Part shown: piece after piece, positions 1 through 12,071 of the stretch
Layout of the letters: every line of letters begins with the position of its first letter
Position numbering within the stretch: position 1 is the first letter of the stretch
From: Labia minor
Lineage: Eukaryota; Arthropoda; Insecta; Dermaptera; Spongiphoridae
NCBI GenBank assembly: GCA_963082975.1
Contig: OY720345.1
Location: forward strand, 16,394,491 to 16,458,490
Direction of reading: 5' to 3'
DNA: 64,000 nt
Program-made: the position numbers and the translations under genes
The notes under the pieces: generated by a model
What the model was told of the DNA's origin: nothing
The model's input: only the letters and a program-made list of their open reading frames with translations
The model's database searches: none

Positions 1-282
1 GTTCGAGTTCAGAAGAGGCACCGAAATAGATAGATAAGTTAAAAAGTTAAAATTTAGAAATTTGACACGTTTTATAAAATTTTATTATATTCACTTTTAT
101 TAAAATATATTAGCTAGCTAAACTCATACCACACTAAGAGAAACATATATTGTGTCTTGTGATTAATTGTGGAGCTCCATTTTGAATTATAAACTAAGAA
201 ATACATACAAGTATGCTAGTGTGTTAAAATAATTTCAACAAAATTGCATGTCTTTGTAGAGGACAAATTAAATTAAAATTAG
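1..282. other. AT-rich flank, no gene seen
   Basis: AT-rich sequence with no coding signal. It ends at the 3' terminus of the first family A repeat. Confidence 0.6.
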
Positions 283-897
283 CTGGAGTGTCTCCACTCG
301 ACTATCTCGCAATTTGACATGATATAACATGATATATTATATTTAAATTAAATTTAATTTATTATAAATTGTAAATTAAAATTAATAATTAATATTTATT
401 AAACCAGCGCATGTTTGGCTCTTTGTTGATGGCACCACGTCACTTGCTGGCGCGTGATTGTCAGTCAACGTGTTAAAAAATTATAAATTTGGTACTTTCA
501 GCGATTCAATCAAACTGAAATTCTATATATTGCAGTTGTATACAATTTTTAATCATGTGAAAAACTATCAAACATATATCTTTATTGTTACGGTCACTTT
601 AAAGGAAAAAAATCAAAACGTTGTAGGTAATGACCCTCTTCCGGTTGAGCTGCATTTCTCAAAAGTTGATTGAAAACTACTAATACCAAATTTAATTATT
701 ATAGCTCAAACCGTTTTTACGTAATCTTGGTTACATACATACACACATACACACACACACATAGACACATACACACACAACGACATTTTTCTCAACCTTA
801 GTGAAAATGATTCAGGAACCTTCAAAACGTATAAAAACATCAAAATCTCAACTTCGGAAATTTTCGTGATCGCAATACTATCTCTGGCGAGATAGTA
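283..897 (-). mobile_element. Family A Helentron-like repeat, copy 1
   Basis: Complete copy on the minus strand. The 3' terminus (left) reads CTGGAGTGTCTCCACTCGAC and contains the small GGAG-TGT-CTCC hairpin. The 5' terminus (right, 878-897) is the hairpin ACTATCTC-GCCA-GAGATAGT. ACTATCTCGC at the 5' tip is the inverse of GCGAGATAGT, which lies 18 nt inside the 3' tip, so the inverted repeats are asymmetric. A CA/TA microsatellite (735-780) lies between. No coding capacity; short ORFs inside are incidental. The repeat unit is certain; assignment to the rolling-circle class is inference. Confidence 0.85.
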
Positions 898-1435
898 AAA
901 ATAAAAATAATTTTTAAAAAAATAATAAAAAATAATTAATTAATTTATTAGGTATTTCTTTTGAAAAATGTTCTAATTGTGAGATTAAATAAAATTTTAA
1001 AAAATATATATATGTAAAATAAATTTTAATACTATTACTTAATTAAAAGAACATTAACTAGGTACATAGTATCTTTAGTTCAAACTGAATTCTTTTTGTT
1101 TTGTAAGTCTGCAATGGTGAATTTTGATTTAAAATGGATCACATAGAATATATGCAGATGCAAATCGGCTACTATCAATTTATATACGTAAATTTTATGA
1201 CAGTCATAAATAAATAAATATACCTTTTAAATTTTCACCTTGAATACCAATTTAAAGGTTATTTAATTTATAAATACCTGATTCACGGAGCAGACCTCAC
1301 TTTTTAAACCTTGATAGTATTTTTGAGAATATTAGAATGTAAGAAGCTCAACACACACACACATTAATTAATAAAATATCCTCTCTATTCTTCTTCTCTT
1401 ATCTTAAATATATAATATATTTGAATGAACATTTT
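898..1435. other. AT-rich intergenic, no gene seen
   Basis: AT-rich sequence with a short (CA)n at about 1352-1363. Nothing coding or structured is supported. Confidence 0.5.
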
Positions 1436-1707
1436 GTCTATAGCAGTGATTCTCAAACTTTTTTTTTTTTACCGAGGTACACTTTTAACGGTTTAAAAAT
1501 TTGGCGGCACACAAAGAAAAAGATAAGTGTAATAGTTTACAATATTGAAAAAAAGGTCCCAAAAACGGTTTACCTTTTTTTTTTGAAAATTGAAAAAATT
1601 TAGAAAAAAAAGTCGGAAATGTTTAAGAACCTCTTTATATTTGTAATAATTTGGCGGCACATCTTGATAATCTCGCGGTACAGTGGTTGAGAAATACTGG
1701 TCTATAG
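1436..1707. mobile_element. hAT-type MITE with 8-bp TSD
   Basis: A 256-bp element (1444-1699) flanked by a perfect 8-bp duplication GTCTATAG (1436-1443 and 1700-1707). Its ends are inverted: CAGTGATTCTCAAAC on the left and the complement of CAGTATTTCTCAACC on the right. The 8-bp duplication and CAG(T)G..TTCTCAA termini are typical of non-autonomous hAT elements. GGCGGCAC occurs near each end. The short ORF inside it is not a gene. Confidence 0.85.
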
Positions 1708-2019
1708 TCTGTCTCTATCTTATCAATCAATATACACCACTCGATTCCAATGAAGTTTTTTATTTTTATTGGATTCAAAAATCAATTTTTGGAAATCCAA
1801 TACCCAATAAATTAAGACACAAAATATATTAATATTTTTTTCAATTTGTTTTTCTATATTTAATAAAAAATAATAATTTAAATAATATTTAATATTTTAT
1901 AGTTAGGTATAAACTGTTTTTACGCCGGAACACACCAGAAAGTATTTTTTTTCAATCTTCCCAAAAAGGACTATTTTGATTAAATTTTTTGAAAATCCTC
2001 TCTAGGGTAGAATTGATTA
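1708..2019. other. AT-rich intergenic, no gene seen
   Basis: AT-rich sequence with no recognised feature apart from simple A/T runs. Confidence 0.5.
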
Positions 2020-2832
2020 TTTACTATCTCGTCAGTTTTCAACTTTTGAGAAATGTAGCTCTTTTCTACCACGTTTTCATTTTTTTTCCTCTAAACTGAC
2101 CGTAAAAATAAAGATATATGTTTGATAGTATTTCATATATAATTAAAAATTGTATAAAACTGCTATATATAAAATTTCAGCTTGATTGAATCGCTGAAAG
2201 TACCGGAATTAATTTTTTAACACTGCAAACCACGCGCCAGCATGTGACGTGGTGTCATCAACAAAGAGTCAAACACGCGCTGGCGAGTGTTGAGGTGTTC
2301 TGTCTCAGAAGCCAGTTTAAAATTAAATTTCTCGATTTCTTTTTCAAAGTATCGAAGAAAGTTAATACATATAATATAATGATGGTAATATTTGTAAAAG
2401 TGAATACGATTATAAAATAATATCCCTGTTTAATACCTATTCAAATTGCACTATCCATATACTAAAATATATTTAATTGTATACACATTGAACATCCCAT
2501 ATAAGAGATTTAATGGGTACATCAATTGCTACGTCCCCGTCGAGTACCTGGTAATGTATTTAATTTTTATCAAAATTATGATAAAAATTAAATGCTGCTA
2601 ATAGCAGTTGAAAACAAATACGATTTCATAAATTGGCCCAACTCACAAAAATATAGTATTAAACCAAAAAGTCTTAAAGTGTTATTTCAATAAAATGTTA
2701 TCAATGAAAATTATATTAAAAACCTTAAATCCTATGATCGGATAGAATAGAATTTTAATTAATTTTCAAATATAGAAAAAAGCTTGATTATCCAATTCAA
2801 ATTTGCGTGATAGTCGAGTGGAGACACTCCAG
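2020..2832 (+). mobile_element. Family A copy 2, deleted and interrupted
   Basis: The 5' tip TTTACTATCTCGTCAG joins directly to the internal CAACTTTTGAGAAATGTAGC segment, so the microsatellite half is deleted. The body runs to about 2290. The normal 3' end (TAGTCGAGTGGAGACACTCC) reappears at 2808-2832 after roughly 500 bp of unrelated AT-rich sequence, which is an insertion or a replaced segment. Confidence 0.7.
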
Positions 2833-3868
2833 ATTTTTTTAAAATTTTCAATATTGCCAATTTTAGTTGAAAATAAAAATTGATTTTTTTTTTAATTTTA
2901 GTTTTACAATATTGTTATTATTATTATTATCTAATATTATGACTAGAAATGTTTGTTTTTTTTTGTGCAAATTAGTTTTTTTCGTTTTTGAAGTGACGAA
3001 AAAAAGTAGCCCGTTTACTATGTTAAGGGAGGAGGTGGGGGAGGGTGGAGGGTGTTAATTGAGGTCAGAGGTCACTGTACGTGGACAATGTCTCTACTTC
3101 GATCGCATCCACTTAAGCATCCAAGAAAGGAAGAGAATTTGCCAGTTTATAGGTCATATTATTATAGTATATTAATACACTATCATTCACATCTGGTAGT
3201 TTTATAGATGCAAAATACATAAAAAAAGATAAATAAACAAAACAATCTGGGAGAATTTAAAAACATAAAAAAACATGATGAAATATAAAAAAAATTTCTG
3301 GAAAATTTTTAATTATTATTATTATTTATTTTTTTTTTATATATTTAAATAATATTATTAATTTAGCGCGCAGTAGAGCCTAAGTATTAAATGTACCAAA
3401 GTTATGTAAGAAGTGTTCTAATTTTTTGCAATTTCAATTAATAATAAGTTATGTGACATTTATCTAAATATATAGATAATTATATATATAAATTATTTTT
3501 TTCATTTTTTAAGAAAATATTTACATTTTATATTATTTTTATTAATTAATTTATTATTTATTTACCTATATTGTTATTTTTCTTTTTAAATTAATAAAAA
3601 AATTATTTATTTCTATAATTTATAATTAATTCGTTTCTTTATTAAAGTTTAAACAAATCAATTAATTAGTACCCCCAAGGGAGGAGGATCCCGATTGCAT
3701 TTTCCAATTTCACTCATTGATCTTAGATTTGTGGTGTTAAATATCACCGACACATTACCGAGATAGTAGTACTTAATAATGACACTAGATGGAGTATGAT
3801 AATTATTAAAAAATAAACTATTACCTTAAAAACAATTAAAATAGTTATAAAATTTTAATAGTAAATAA
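2833..3868. other. AT-rich intergenic, no gene seen
   Basis: Long A/T runs plus a G-rich stretch (about 3027-3053) and a short GGGAGGAGG near 3680. No reading frame or RNA gene is supported. Confidence 0.5.
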
Positions 3869-4953
3869 GCGGGAGTGTCCTCCCCTAGACTTTCCCGCAT
3901 ATAAATAGGTATAAAGAGTTGTGAATGAATATTTAGAATGTAATAAAGTGCTACTTCCGATTAACTGATATTTTAAATGTAAAAAAAACAGATATGGATA
4001 TAATATAAATATTTTTAATTTTATTTTATTTATAATATATAAGGGCTGGCTGTGACGTCATGAAGTGCTGGGTGACGTCATATAATTTTAAATTAAGAAA
4101 AAACTAATGAAGATGATTTTTCTCGAGGATAAAACCAATACAAAGTGCATAACACGTGGAGATATGCCTTCACGTGAAATTTGATATGAAAATAACCCTT
4201 CACTTCCTCTCTTCGATCGGCAATACTAGGACTTCCGGTTTCCGGATTTGCACCAAAAGTTGATCAATTCATCCTACTGATGTATTAAGTAAATATACCA
4301 AATTTCATCAAAATCCGTTGAGCCGTTCAGGCTGTATACATCTATACGGACGTACGGACAGACATCATGCTAAAAATACTTTTTTCTGTTAAGAAAATGC
4401 ATGATTCGTGGAGATATGTACCTAAAAATATCCATAGGTGAAATTTGGTGTGAAAACAATACCTCCCTTACTATCGTCGGTCGGTAAAAAAGAAACGCTA
4501 CTTGTATAGGTATAGGTAAAATGTCACTTCCGGTAGTCAGATCATGATGAAATTTAGTATCTCAATTTTTTTCATATTTTTAAATCTATATACAAAATAG
4601 GAAGCAAATATCTCGAAGCAAACTGGTACTTTACTTGAAAGGTAAACGCAACCAGTGTAGGTAAAGTACCACTTCCGGTTAACCGATTTTGACGAAATTT
4701 TGATAGAAATCTACAAACTGTGAATAATATCGGTGTACCAAATTTCGAAGTCCTAGCTTGATTAGTTTTTGAGTAAATTTGCTTACAGACATTACATACA
4801 TACATACATACATACACACACACAGACATAATTCGAAAAATGGTATTTTCCGACTCAGGGAGGTCTAAAACGTCAAGATCTATCGAAATCTCGAAGTCGA
4901 AATTTTTGACGATTCCAATACTTCCCTTATACGAAGTATGCGGGAAAGTAAAA
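3869..4953 (-). mobile_element. Family D Helentron-like repeat with nested C element
   Basis: Minus-strand element. The left (3') tip has the hairpin GGGAG-TGTC-CTCCC followed by ACTTTCCCGCAT (about 3889-3900). The right (5') tip ends ATGCGGGAAAGTAAAAA, giving a 12-bp inverted repeat placed asymmetrically as in family A. Inside are a CATA/CA microsatellite (4792-4825) and CACTTCCGGTTAACCGAT. A family C element (3971-4486) interrupts it. The flanking D parts together are about 570 bp, close to the length of family A. Confidence 0.7.
3971..4486 (-). mobile_element. Family C repeat copy 1, nested in D
   Basis: Matches the C copies at 15021 and 17829 from the ACAGATATGGATATAA segment to the 5' tip TATCGTCGGTCGGTAAAA. 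It lacks the 3' hairpin portion. It carries two TGACGTCA palindromes (4053-4060 and 4073-4080), exactly 20 bp apart. Confidence 0.75.
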
Positions 4954-5230
4954 AGGAAATAAAATTAAATATTATTATTAATTATTATAATCAATAACAA
5001 TTTGTTAAATCAATTATTTTTTTTTTAATTGAGCACAATTCTTTATTTTGCATTAATAAATTTTTGAAAAGGTTTCCTTGTTACTGTTACTATTATGTAC
5101 TTGTTTGTAAATATAATATATATGTATAATAAAAAAATTCAGTCATTTAAAAATTAACAAGCAGCCAGGCATTCTCCTATAAAAATCTTTTCTTCCAATT
5201 CATCTAATAGAATCTAATTAAAAAGAAAGT

Positions 5231-5276
5231 CGAAGTCCTAGCTTGATTAGTTTTTGAGTAAATTTGCTTACAGACA

Positions 5277-5307
<31 letters not shown>

Positions 5308-5451
5308 CATACACACACACAGACATAATTCGAAAAATGGTATTTTCCGACTCAGGGAGGTCTAAAACGTCAAGATCTATCGAAATCTCGAAGTCGAAAT
5401 TTTTGACGATTCCAATACTTCCCTTATACGAAGTATGCGGGAAAGTAAAAA
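5231..5451 (-). repeat. Duplicated 5' end of family D
   Basis: About 220 bp almost identical to 4746-4953, differing mainly in the number of CATA units. It ends in the same ATGCGGGAAAGTAAAAA terminus. It is separated from the first copy by about 280 bp of AT-rich sequence. Confidence 0.85.
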
Positions 5452-6850
5452 CAATTAAAAAATTATAAATTGATGTAGAAAAATATAATTAATATAGTGA
5501 TCATTGAATAAATAAAAGAATATGAAAAGAAAAAATTATAAATAGAAAATTTATAAAAAATTTATTTAAATTTATATAAAACTAACGCGCAATGTATATA
5601 TTTATATATATGTACTTATTTTTACATTGATTTGATTTAAATTTAACTTATATCTTCAAAGCAAAATTTTAATTATAAATGAATTTTAACCCATTACCTA
5701 CAATTGGTAACCACCCGACATGATCCTCTACAGATTTAATTTGAATTTATAAGAAATGAATTTTTTAAGAAGTTATAAAAAATATTTTTATAGCTTGAAC
5801 TTTATTTAAGTTTAGTAAATGGCGCGAGACTTATAGTGTACTGTGTAATTAGTTACAAATTCTATAATGAATTTAGGACTTTAGGAGACAGAATCAAGAA
5901 AGTTTTATTGAAGATCATAAATTAGAGAGAAGCCCCGGCAGTGCAAAAGTCCTTTAGAATGAGCTTAAATGTAGATTTACCCCTTATAAATTTATCATGA
6001 GAGAAGAGACCCCACTCAAAATAGGCCTTAGAATGCACACACAAAGAATATACAAGTTAATCACATGGATTTGTGTGATTTCCTTGGAAATTTTGATTAT
6101 TTCTAATTGTTTTAAATTAACATTCTGGTGTTATTACATTTTAATTTCTTGAATTTTACCAGAGCTTAGAAGTTTTTTGCTTTTATGTTAATGTAAATTT
6201 CTGTTGTTTTTATAATACAAAAGAGCTGATAATTTAATCATAATATTATTCCATTATAATAAAAATATACAATTTTTATATCTTTTTATCTCTTAATGTT
6301 TCTTTTCAAATCAATTATATTCATATCAACTTTTTCTATTTTTTTTTTTATTATTATTATGAACAACATTAATTTTTTTCATTTTTGATAATTTATAATT
6401 TTTTTTATAGTTTTAGTATAATTTTTCTTATGCTTTTATTATTTTAATAGACAACTCTGTATTTTAAGTTACCTACATTATTTATATTGTAAAACCTAAA
6501 ATAGATTAAAGTAAATATAAAATATATTTTAGAAATTATTCATTTGCTTTATTTTTGATATATTATTTTGTATTTGTGTTCATTTTCATTAATTCTACAA
6601 ATGTTATTGTGAGTTTAAAAATCGAAGATAATGATTGTGTATTCTAATTAATTATTTAGCTTTGAAGTGGAATTGATTGAAAATATTTTTGTTTTTCTTT
6701 ATCTGAAAACTAAACAGAAAGATTAGCTAAGACAGACAAACAAAAAAGTTGTTTTTAATATTTTTTTTAGTTTAAAGAGAGAGAGGGAAAAATAAGGAAT
6801 TATAATGAGGGGTTGAAAGATGACCTGAGGCGTGCCCTTCCTCAATTTTT
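5452..6850. other. AT-rich intergenic, no gene seen
   Basis: No recognised repeat or gene. The segment 5870-6060 is less AT-rich but shows no coding frame or splice pattern. Confidence 0.5.
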
Positions 6851-6851
6851 T

Positions 6852-7411
6852 AACTATCTCGCCAGAGATAGTATTGCGATCACGAAAATTTTCGATGTCG
6901 AGATTTTGATGTTTTTATACGTTTTGAAGGCCCCTTTGTGAGTCATTTTCACGAAGGTTAAGAAAAATGGATGTGTGTTTGTAAACAAAATTACGCAAAC
7001 AGGGTTTTAGCTATAATGATGAAATTTGGTACATGGGCATTATTCAAAATTCGTATTTTTCTATCAACATTTGAGAAATGTAGCTCATCCGGAAGTGGGT
7101 CATTACCTATCACATTTTGATTTTTTTTCCTTTGAACTGACCGTAAAAATAAAAATATATGTTTCATAGTTTTTCCACATGATTAAAATTTGGGTAAAAC
7201 TGCTATATATAGAATTTCAGCTTGATTGAATCGGTGAAGTACGAGAATTAATTTTTTAACACTGCAAATCACGCGCCAGCACGTGAAGTGGTGCCATCAA
7301 CAAAGAATAAAATGCGCGCTGCTTTAATTTTAATTTATAGTTTCATTTAAATATAATATATGTTAATTAATCCAATTCAAATTGCAAGATAGTTGAGTGG
7401 AGATACTCCAG
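6852..7411 (+). mobile_element. Family A Helentron-like repeat, copy 3
   Basis: Plus-strand copy. The 5' hairpin is ACTATCTC-GCCA-GAGATAGT and the 3' end is GAGTGGAGATACTCCAG. The microsatellite core is reduced to about ten bases. Repeat O begins exactly after its 3' tip. Confidence 0.85.
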
Positions 7412-7665
7412 ATTTTTTTTCTTTTTAATGAATCTATGATAGCTTTACTTCTGCATCCAAACAAGGTTGATTTTTTGAAGGATCAAGGGAGGGGGAAACG
7501 GTAAGAGACTGAAAAGACATGATTTCTATAGGTTTAAGAAGGTAGAAGAGGGAGGTAGAAGAAATCATGAGCTCACGTGAGGGCAGGGACGCTACTCCCT
7601 GAAGTAGTTTCTTTTCTTCTGGAATTTTAGAAAAGAATCTACTCGTTACCCATCAATCATGTTTT
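7412..7665 (+). repeat. Repeat O copy 1
   Basis: About 250 bp shared with 21961-22240. Both contain the palindrome GCTCACGTGAG, GACGCTACTCCCTGAAGTAG and GTTACCC near the right end. Nature unknown; no terminal repeats seen. Confidence 0.7.
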
Positions 7666-7732
7666 TATGTATTAAAATTAATTTTAAATATTTTTTTAAA
7701 TATAATATTTATTATATTTTTTGCTTTATATA

Positions 7733-7885
7733 TGGAACTAAAGGGCCTGCTCAAGATGGCGGCAAACTGGATATTTGTTCCGGCGGCAAATCTGAAGGGC
7801 GGCATTTTGGTTATGTATGTAATAAATTTTACGAATAGGCGGGAGGAAATTTATTCGATTGCCCGGGCCGCCATAAATGCTAAAG
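7733..7885 (+). repeat. Repeat L copy 1 (GC-richer)
   Basis: Shares with 16270-16425 the segments TCTGAAGGGCGGCATTTT and AATAAATTTTACGAATA and the following GCGG..AATTTATTC. The GGCGGCA motifs resemble those inside the hAT-type element at 16666. The 72-codon ORF here is probably incidental to the repeat. Confidence 0.6.
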
Positions 7886-8327
7886 TAGGCGCTGTTTCTT
7901 TATTACTTTTTATTAGAGTTAAAAGTACCCCACACCACATTCAAAATTAACGTCTTGAATTAATCTTAGTCATACAATCCCGTAGAACTCTATTCATTTT
8001 TTTAGAATTTTATTTTCCAAAACGTCAATTTAATTATTTATTAATAAATAATTGAATCAATTAAATACAGGTATTAATATTACCCTAAAGATAAATTAAT
8101 TATTTAAAATATTATTCTATTTATTATTTATTAAATTAAACTTTTATATTAAAACTATTTATTAAAAATTAAACTCATATATACTACTTATATGTATTGT
8201 TAAAAAAAAATCAATATAATTTACAAGTAAATAAAATAAATATTTAAAATCAAAAGAGAAAGTTCTTTTATTGACATTTCAAATATAATATATCAGTTTA
8301 AATTTTTTTTTTAGTTTTTAAAAGTTG

Positions 8328-8357
<30 letters not shown>
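8328..8357. repeat. (AT)n microsatellite
   Basis: Uninterrupted TA dinucleotide run of about 28 bp in AT-rich sequence. Confidence 0.9.
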
Positions 8358-8359
<2 letters not shown>

Positions 8360-8685
8360 GAAATTCCAATATCTGTTCAATATTTATTTAAATTAATCGG
8401 TGTGTTTGATTATTGATCTATTATTTAAGTCTAATATACACATGTTGAGTATTTATTTAGTCCTGTTTCAATTTGTTTGTAATTCAATAAGAAAACCATC
8501 AAAGTGGACATAGAATGGAGGGCGGGAATGATTAGGTAAACACTGGATCATTGATAGTCTAATGGATAGAGTTTACTAGCCAATCAATAGATATTTATTT
8601 GAAGGGTGTGTATCTAATGAGGATTTAACGCCGGGATTTCGATAAGGACTGGGGAATTTGAGAAAACCTTTCATACAGCTTATTA

Positions 8686-9000
8686 TTCTATTACAGAGGT
8701 TCTTAAACTTATGTACTCCGCGAACCCCCACTTGAAAAAATTTTAATTGACGGACCCCATCCCATACTTTACGTCATTTTATTAGTTACTTTCTGGCTTA
8801 CGATCTCATAAGAACAAGGATATATGATGAATATTCCTAACAGTGATTGGTGAATAACGATTTTTTTGCATATTGTAGAACACATTTTATTAGAAATTAT
8901 AATATTGAAGAAAGAAAATTCAGCTTTGCGGACCCCTATTAAAGGCTTCGCGGACCCCCAGGGGTCCGCGGACCACAGTTTAAGAACCTCTGTTCTATTA
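8686..9000. mobile_element. hAT-type MITE with 8-bp TSD
   Basis: A 299-bp element (8694-8992) with termini CAGAGGTTCTTAAACT and AGTTTAAGAACCTCTG, which are perfectly inverted. It is bounded by the perfect 8-bp duplication TTCTATTA (8686-8693 and 8993-9000). Near the right end it has GCGGACCCC/GGGGTCCGC palindromes. No coding capacity. Confidence 0.92.
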
Positions 9001-9224
9001 CACATTTTAGGTTTTACAATATTTTATTAATTTTATCAATCGTTCTATAATTTATAAGAATGTATATAATAGTTGGACATTGTGGTTCATACGACTAAGT
9101 TTCCCGGAAATTAAAATCATAATTTAACAAAAATGTTTAATGAAAATGTATATTAAAATATGAAGAAATTGAATGTTATACAAATGACAAATATGATTTA
9201 GTATGTAATAAAGAGTCAATCATT

Positions 9225-9515
9225 TAAAAGTTGGATTTTAACGGAGAAACTTATAGTTTTCGAGATAAAAAAGATTAAAGTTTGGATATAAATCCATTGA
9301 TATTCTATTTAGTTACCATGTTTTATCCATTTGAACAGCAGAGGGCTCGACTAATTTTCGGGGTTTTTTCAGTTCGGATTGTATATAGAATAATTAAAAA
9401 AATAATTAATTAAATAATTTCTCTATATATCCAAACCGAACCGAAAAAAACGAAAGTTAGTGAATAAATGAATAATTAGTTAATTAGTCAATAAAACAAT
9501 ACTTAAAGGCTGCAC
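9225..9515. mobile_element. Foldback family J, copy 1 (degraded)
   Basis: Shares the core ATAAATCCATTGATATTCT and TACCATGTT with copies at 31833 and 48443, plus CGAGATAAAAAAGATTAAAG. The outer inverted arms are eroded. Confidence 0.6.
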
Positions 9516-9579
9516 ATCTAATCTGTCTTGCCTAAGGAAAAGTCAAATACGAGAGTTAGGGTACTTTTAAAATATATAA

Positions 9580-10769
9580 GGTAATGGCACCTATAGCGGA
9601 CACATTATAGCCCATTTTTCATCATTTTTGTACCTAGAATTCAAGTCACAATTGTGAATAGAGAAACTAATGGTTTTATTTGAGGTTCATTTATCATTCT
9701 TAAAGATAGTAATAATTACTTAACTATTTGCTAATCCCTCATATTAAATTTTTAATTTTAAAAAAATTTTACATTTGCACCTAAGGCGGACAGTGAAAAT
9801 TTCAACGGAACCTAAAGTGGACATTTGAAGAACCTAAAGCTAACATTAAGATAAACGTCAGTAAATAAATCAAAAATTTAATTTTCAATATTTTATTATT
9901 AAATTAAATCAATTATAAATCAATAGAATATCAATTAAAAATCATTATTATAATAATTATTTCAGTTTTTCAAGTTCTGGCACTTAAAATAATTCCCTTC
10001 GCCTGCTGAAGCGGGTGGGTTTGGCCAAGTGGCCCAGAACATCATCCCACAAATAGAAGAGTTCGACATCTCTGTCTGGCCACTTCCATAAACTGCCACT
10101 CCTTATCATGGCCTTAACTTTTATCCCGTCAGGCAATATTTCCGTAATGATTCCTGGAAATAATTAGCACGTGTAGAACCTGCCTACGTTTAGAACCTGA
10201 AACGGACATTAGTGGCAACTTAAGGTTCTGAATTGAATTTTTTTATAATTTTAAGATTAAACGCCATCAAATGAATATTTCTCTAAGTTACATTTAATTT
10301 TATACGTACACAAACCTGAAGCGGACAGCAAGTGTCCGCTTCAGGAAAGCCATATAAATTTGGAACCTAAAGCGAACACCACTTTAAATTTATCAACAAC
10401 AAGTCACTCTGTCAATAACACTTTATAATTTGCTTCTTTATTCTATAAATGTCAGTTTAAACTAATAATATAGATTTAAAAACATAATACGAACATATAA
10501 AAGCTTAATTACAATGATCACTAAACTTAAAAATTTGCTAAGAATTCACAAAAAATATGTGGAAGATGAATATGAAATTTTTCGTTTCTCCATAAAATTG
10601 TCAATTTGTTCAGTGAAGCCAACTTGACCACTCCAATATGTTTTGGAAAGAGTAAATTATTCGAAATATTAGACGGAATGGAGAGAAATTTAAAAACTTT
10701 TATTTTAAGTAAAAATTTTCCATTTGTGTCCGCCTTAAGTCCCTGTCCGCTATAGGTGCCACTACCTAT
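9580..10769. mobile_element. Element K, DNA-transposon-like with hidden exon
   Basis: Bounded by inverted ends GGTAATGGCACCTATAGCGG (9580-9599) and its near-perfect complement at 10750-10769. The motif ACCTRAAGCGGACA recurs throughout in both orientations (about 9779, 9810, 10196, 10315, 10364, 10730). A perfect 13-bp-stem hairpin of this motif lies at 10316-10346. It holds an exon-like ORF on the minus strand (9984-10153). No known superfamily assigned from the ends; no clear target duplication. Confidence 0.6.
9984..10153 (-). pseudogene. Exon-like remnant inside K, C-terminal exon of transposase-like protein?
   Basis: On the minus strand a branch-like CTAAT and TTATTTCCAG acceptor at 10154 open a frame that runs 56 codons to a TAA at 9984-9986. 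The peptide includes the run GIITEILPDGIKVKAM followed by SGSLWKWPDRDVELFYLWDD. The compact Trp/Asp-rich, non-repetitive composition and locally raised GC suggest a real terminal coding exon. Similar (V/I)TE..WP..D..YP..DVL tails occur at the C-terminus of some transposon-derived proteins; this link is from memory and weak. No upstream exon was found in the window. Confidence 0.4.
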
Positions 10770-11042
10770 TTCAATTTTCTATGATTTTTTAAAAGATTAA
10801 ATACTTTCATATTACATAAAAATTGTATTCAATAAAGAACCGAATATAATAATACTAACAAGGCCCAAAAGAATTGTATTTTACTTTTTTCATATTTATA
10901 AATATTTTTCTTTTGTCGTTTACTCTAATTTTTCTGTTATGAATAGATTCTTAGAGTAGGAATCTTAATACATTGACATTTATTTTGTTAAATTTTGTTG
11001 TATTTTTTATACTACTTGAATTATTTGAATTCCAGTGTTTAT

Positions 11043-11601
11043 TACTATCTCGTCAGAGATAGTATTGCGATCATGAAAAATTTTAGATATTGAAATTTTG
11101 ATGTTTTTATACGTTTTGAAGGTTGTTGGATCATTTTCACTAAGATTGAGAAAAATGTCTATGTATGTATGTAGATAAGATTACGCAAAAACGATACATT
11201 AAATTTGGTATACGGGCTTTATTCGAAATTATTAGTTTTTTATCAACTTTTGAGAAATGTAGCTCAACCGGAAGAGGGCCATTACTTACAACGTTTTGAT
11301 ATTTTTTCCTCTAAACCCACCATAAAAATAAAGATATATGTTTGATAGTTTTTCACATGATTAAAAATTCTATAAAACTGCTATATTTAGAATTTCAGCT
11401 TGATTGATTTGAAGAAAGTACCGTAATTATTTTTTTAAACACTGCAAATCACGCGCCAACACGTGACGTGGTGTCATCAACAAAGAGCCAAACATGCGCT
11501 GCTTTAATAAATATTATCTATTAATTTTAATTTGTAATTTATAATTAATTAAATTTAAATATAATATATGTTAATTATTCCAATTCAAATTGCGAGATAG
11601 T
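11043..11601 (+). mobile_element. Family A Helentron-like repeat, copy 4
   Basis: 5' hairpin ACTATCTC-GTCA-GAGATAGT. The sequence follows the family to TTGCGAGATAGT and then diverges, so the 3' hairpin and tail are lost. Carries CACGTGACGTGG at 11460-11471. Confidence 0.85.
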
Positions 11602-11603
11602 TT

Positions 11604-12071
11604 GAAAAAGGATACTTTAACTTAATTTCGGTTCAAAATCATAAGAAATGTAAGATTCTTATTCTTTATTTTTTTTAAGAATATCATTGTCAATTTTTAA
11701 AATTTTATTTTAATTAAGAAATTCCTTTTGGATTGTTCATTTAACAATGAATTTTAGTTTTTTAAATTATTTGTAATTTGTTAGAAAGGATAGATACAAT
11801 TTGTAATAGAAAAAGAATAATTAATAACAATAGATAAGAAATTGAACAGTCATAAATATTACAAAATGTCAAAATTTTAAAAATAGCCTAAACATTTTCA
11901 ATTATATTTATGAAAATATTTTTTTTTTCAAATTTTTGTTTATTTTGAATTGAAAAGATTTACCTGTAAATTTTGTCTATTCAAAGGGTCAAAACAAAAA
12001 CTAATACAAAAAGTACCTGTATGATCCATTCAAATTGGATCCCATTATTGTATTCCTTTGTTAAAAAGGGA
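11604..12071. promoter_or_regulatory. AT-rich region upstream of candidate gene
   Basis: No repeat recognised. It directly precedes the TATA/initiator pair and could hold upstream control sites, but no specific site is supported. Confidence 0.25.
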
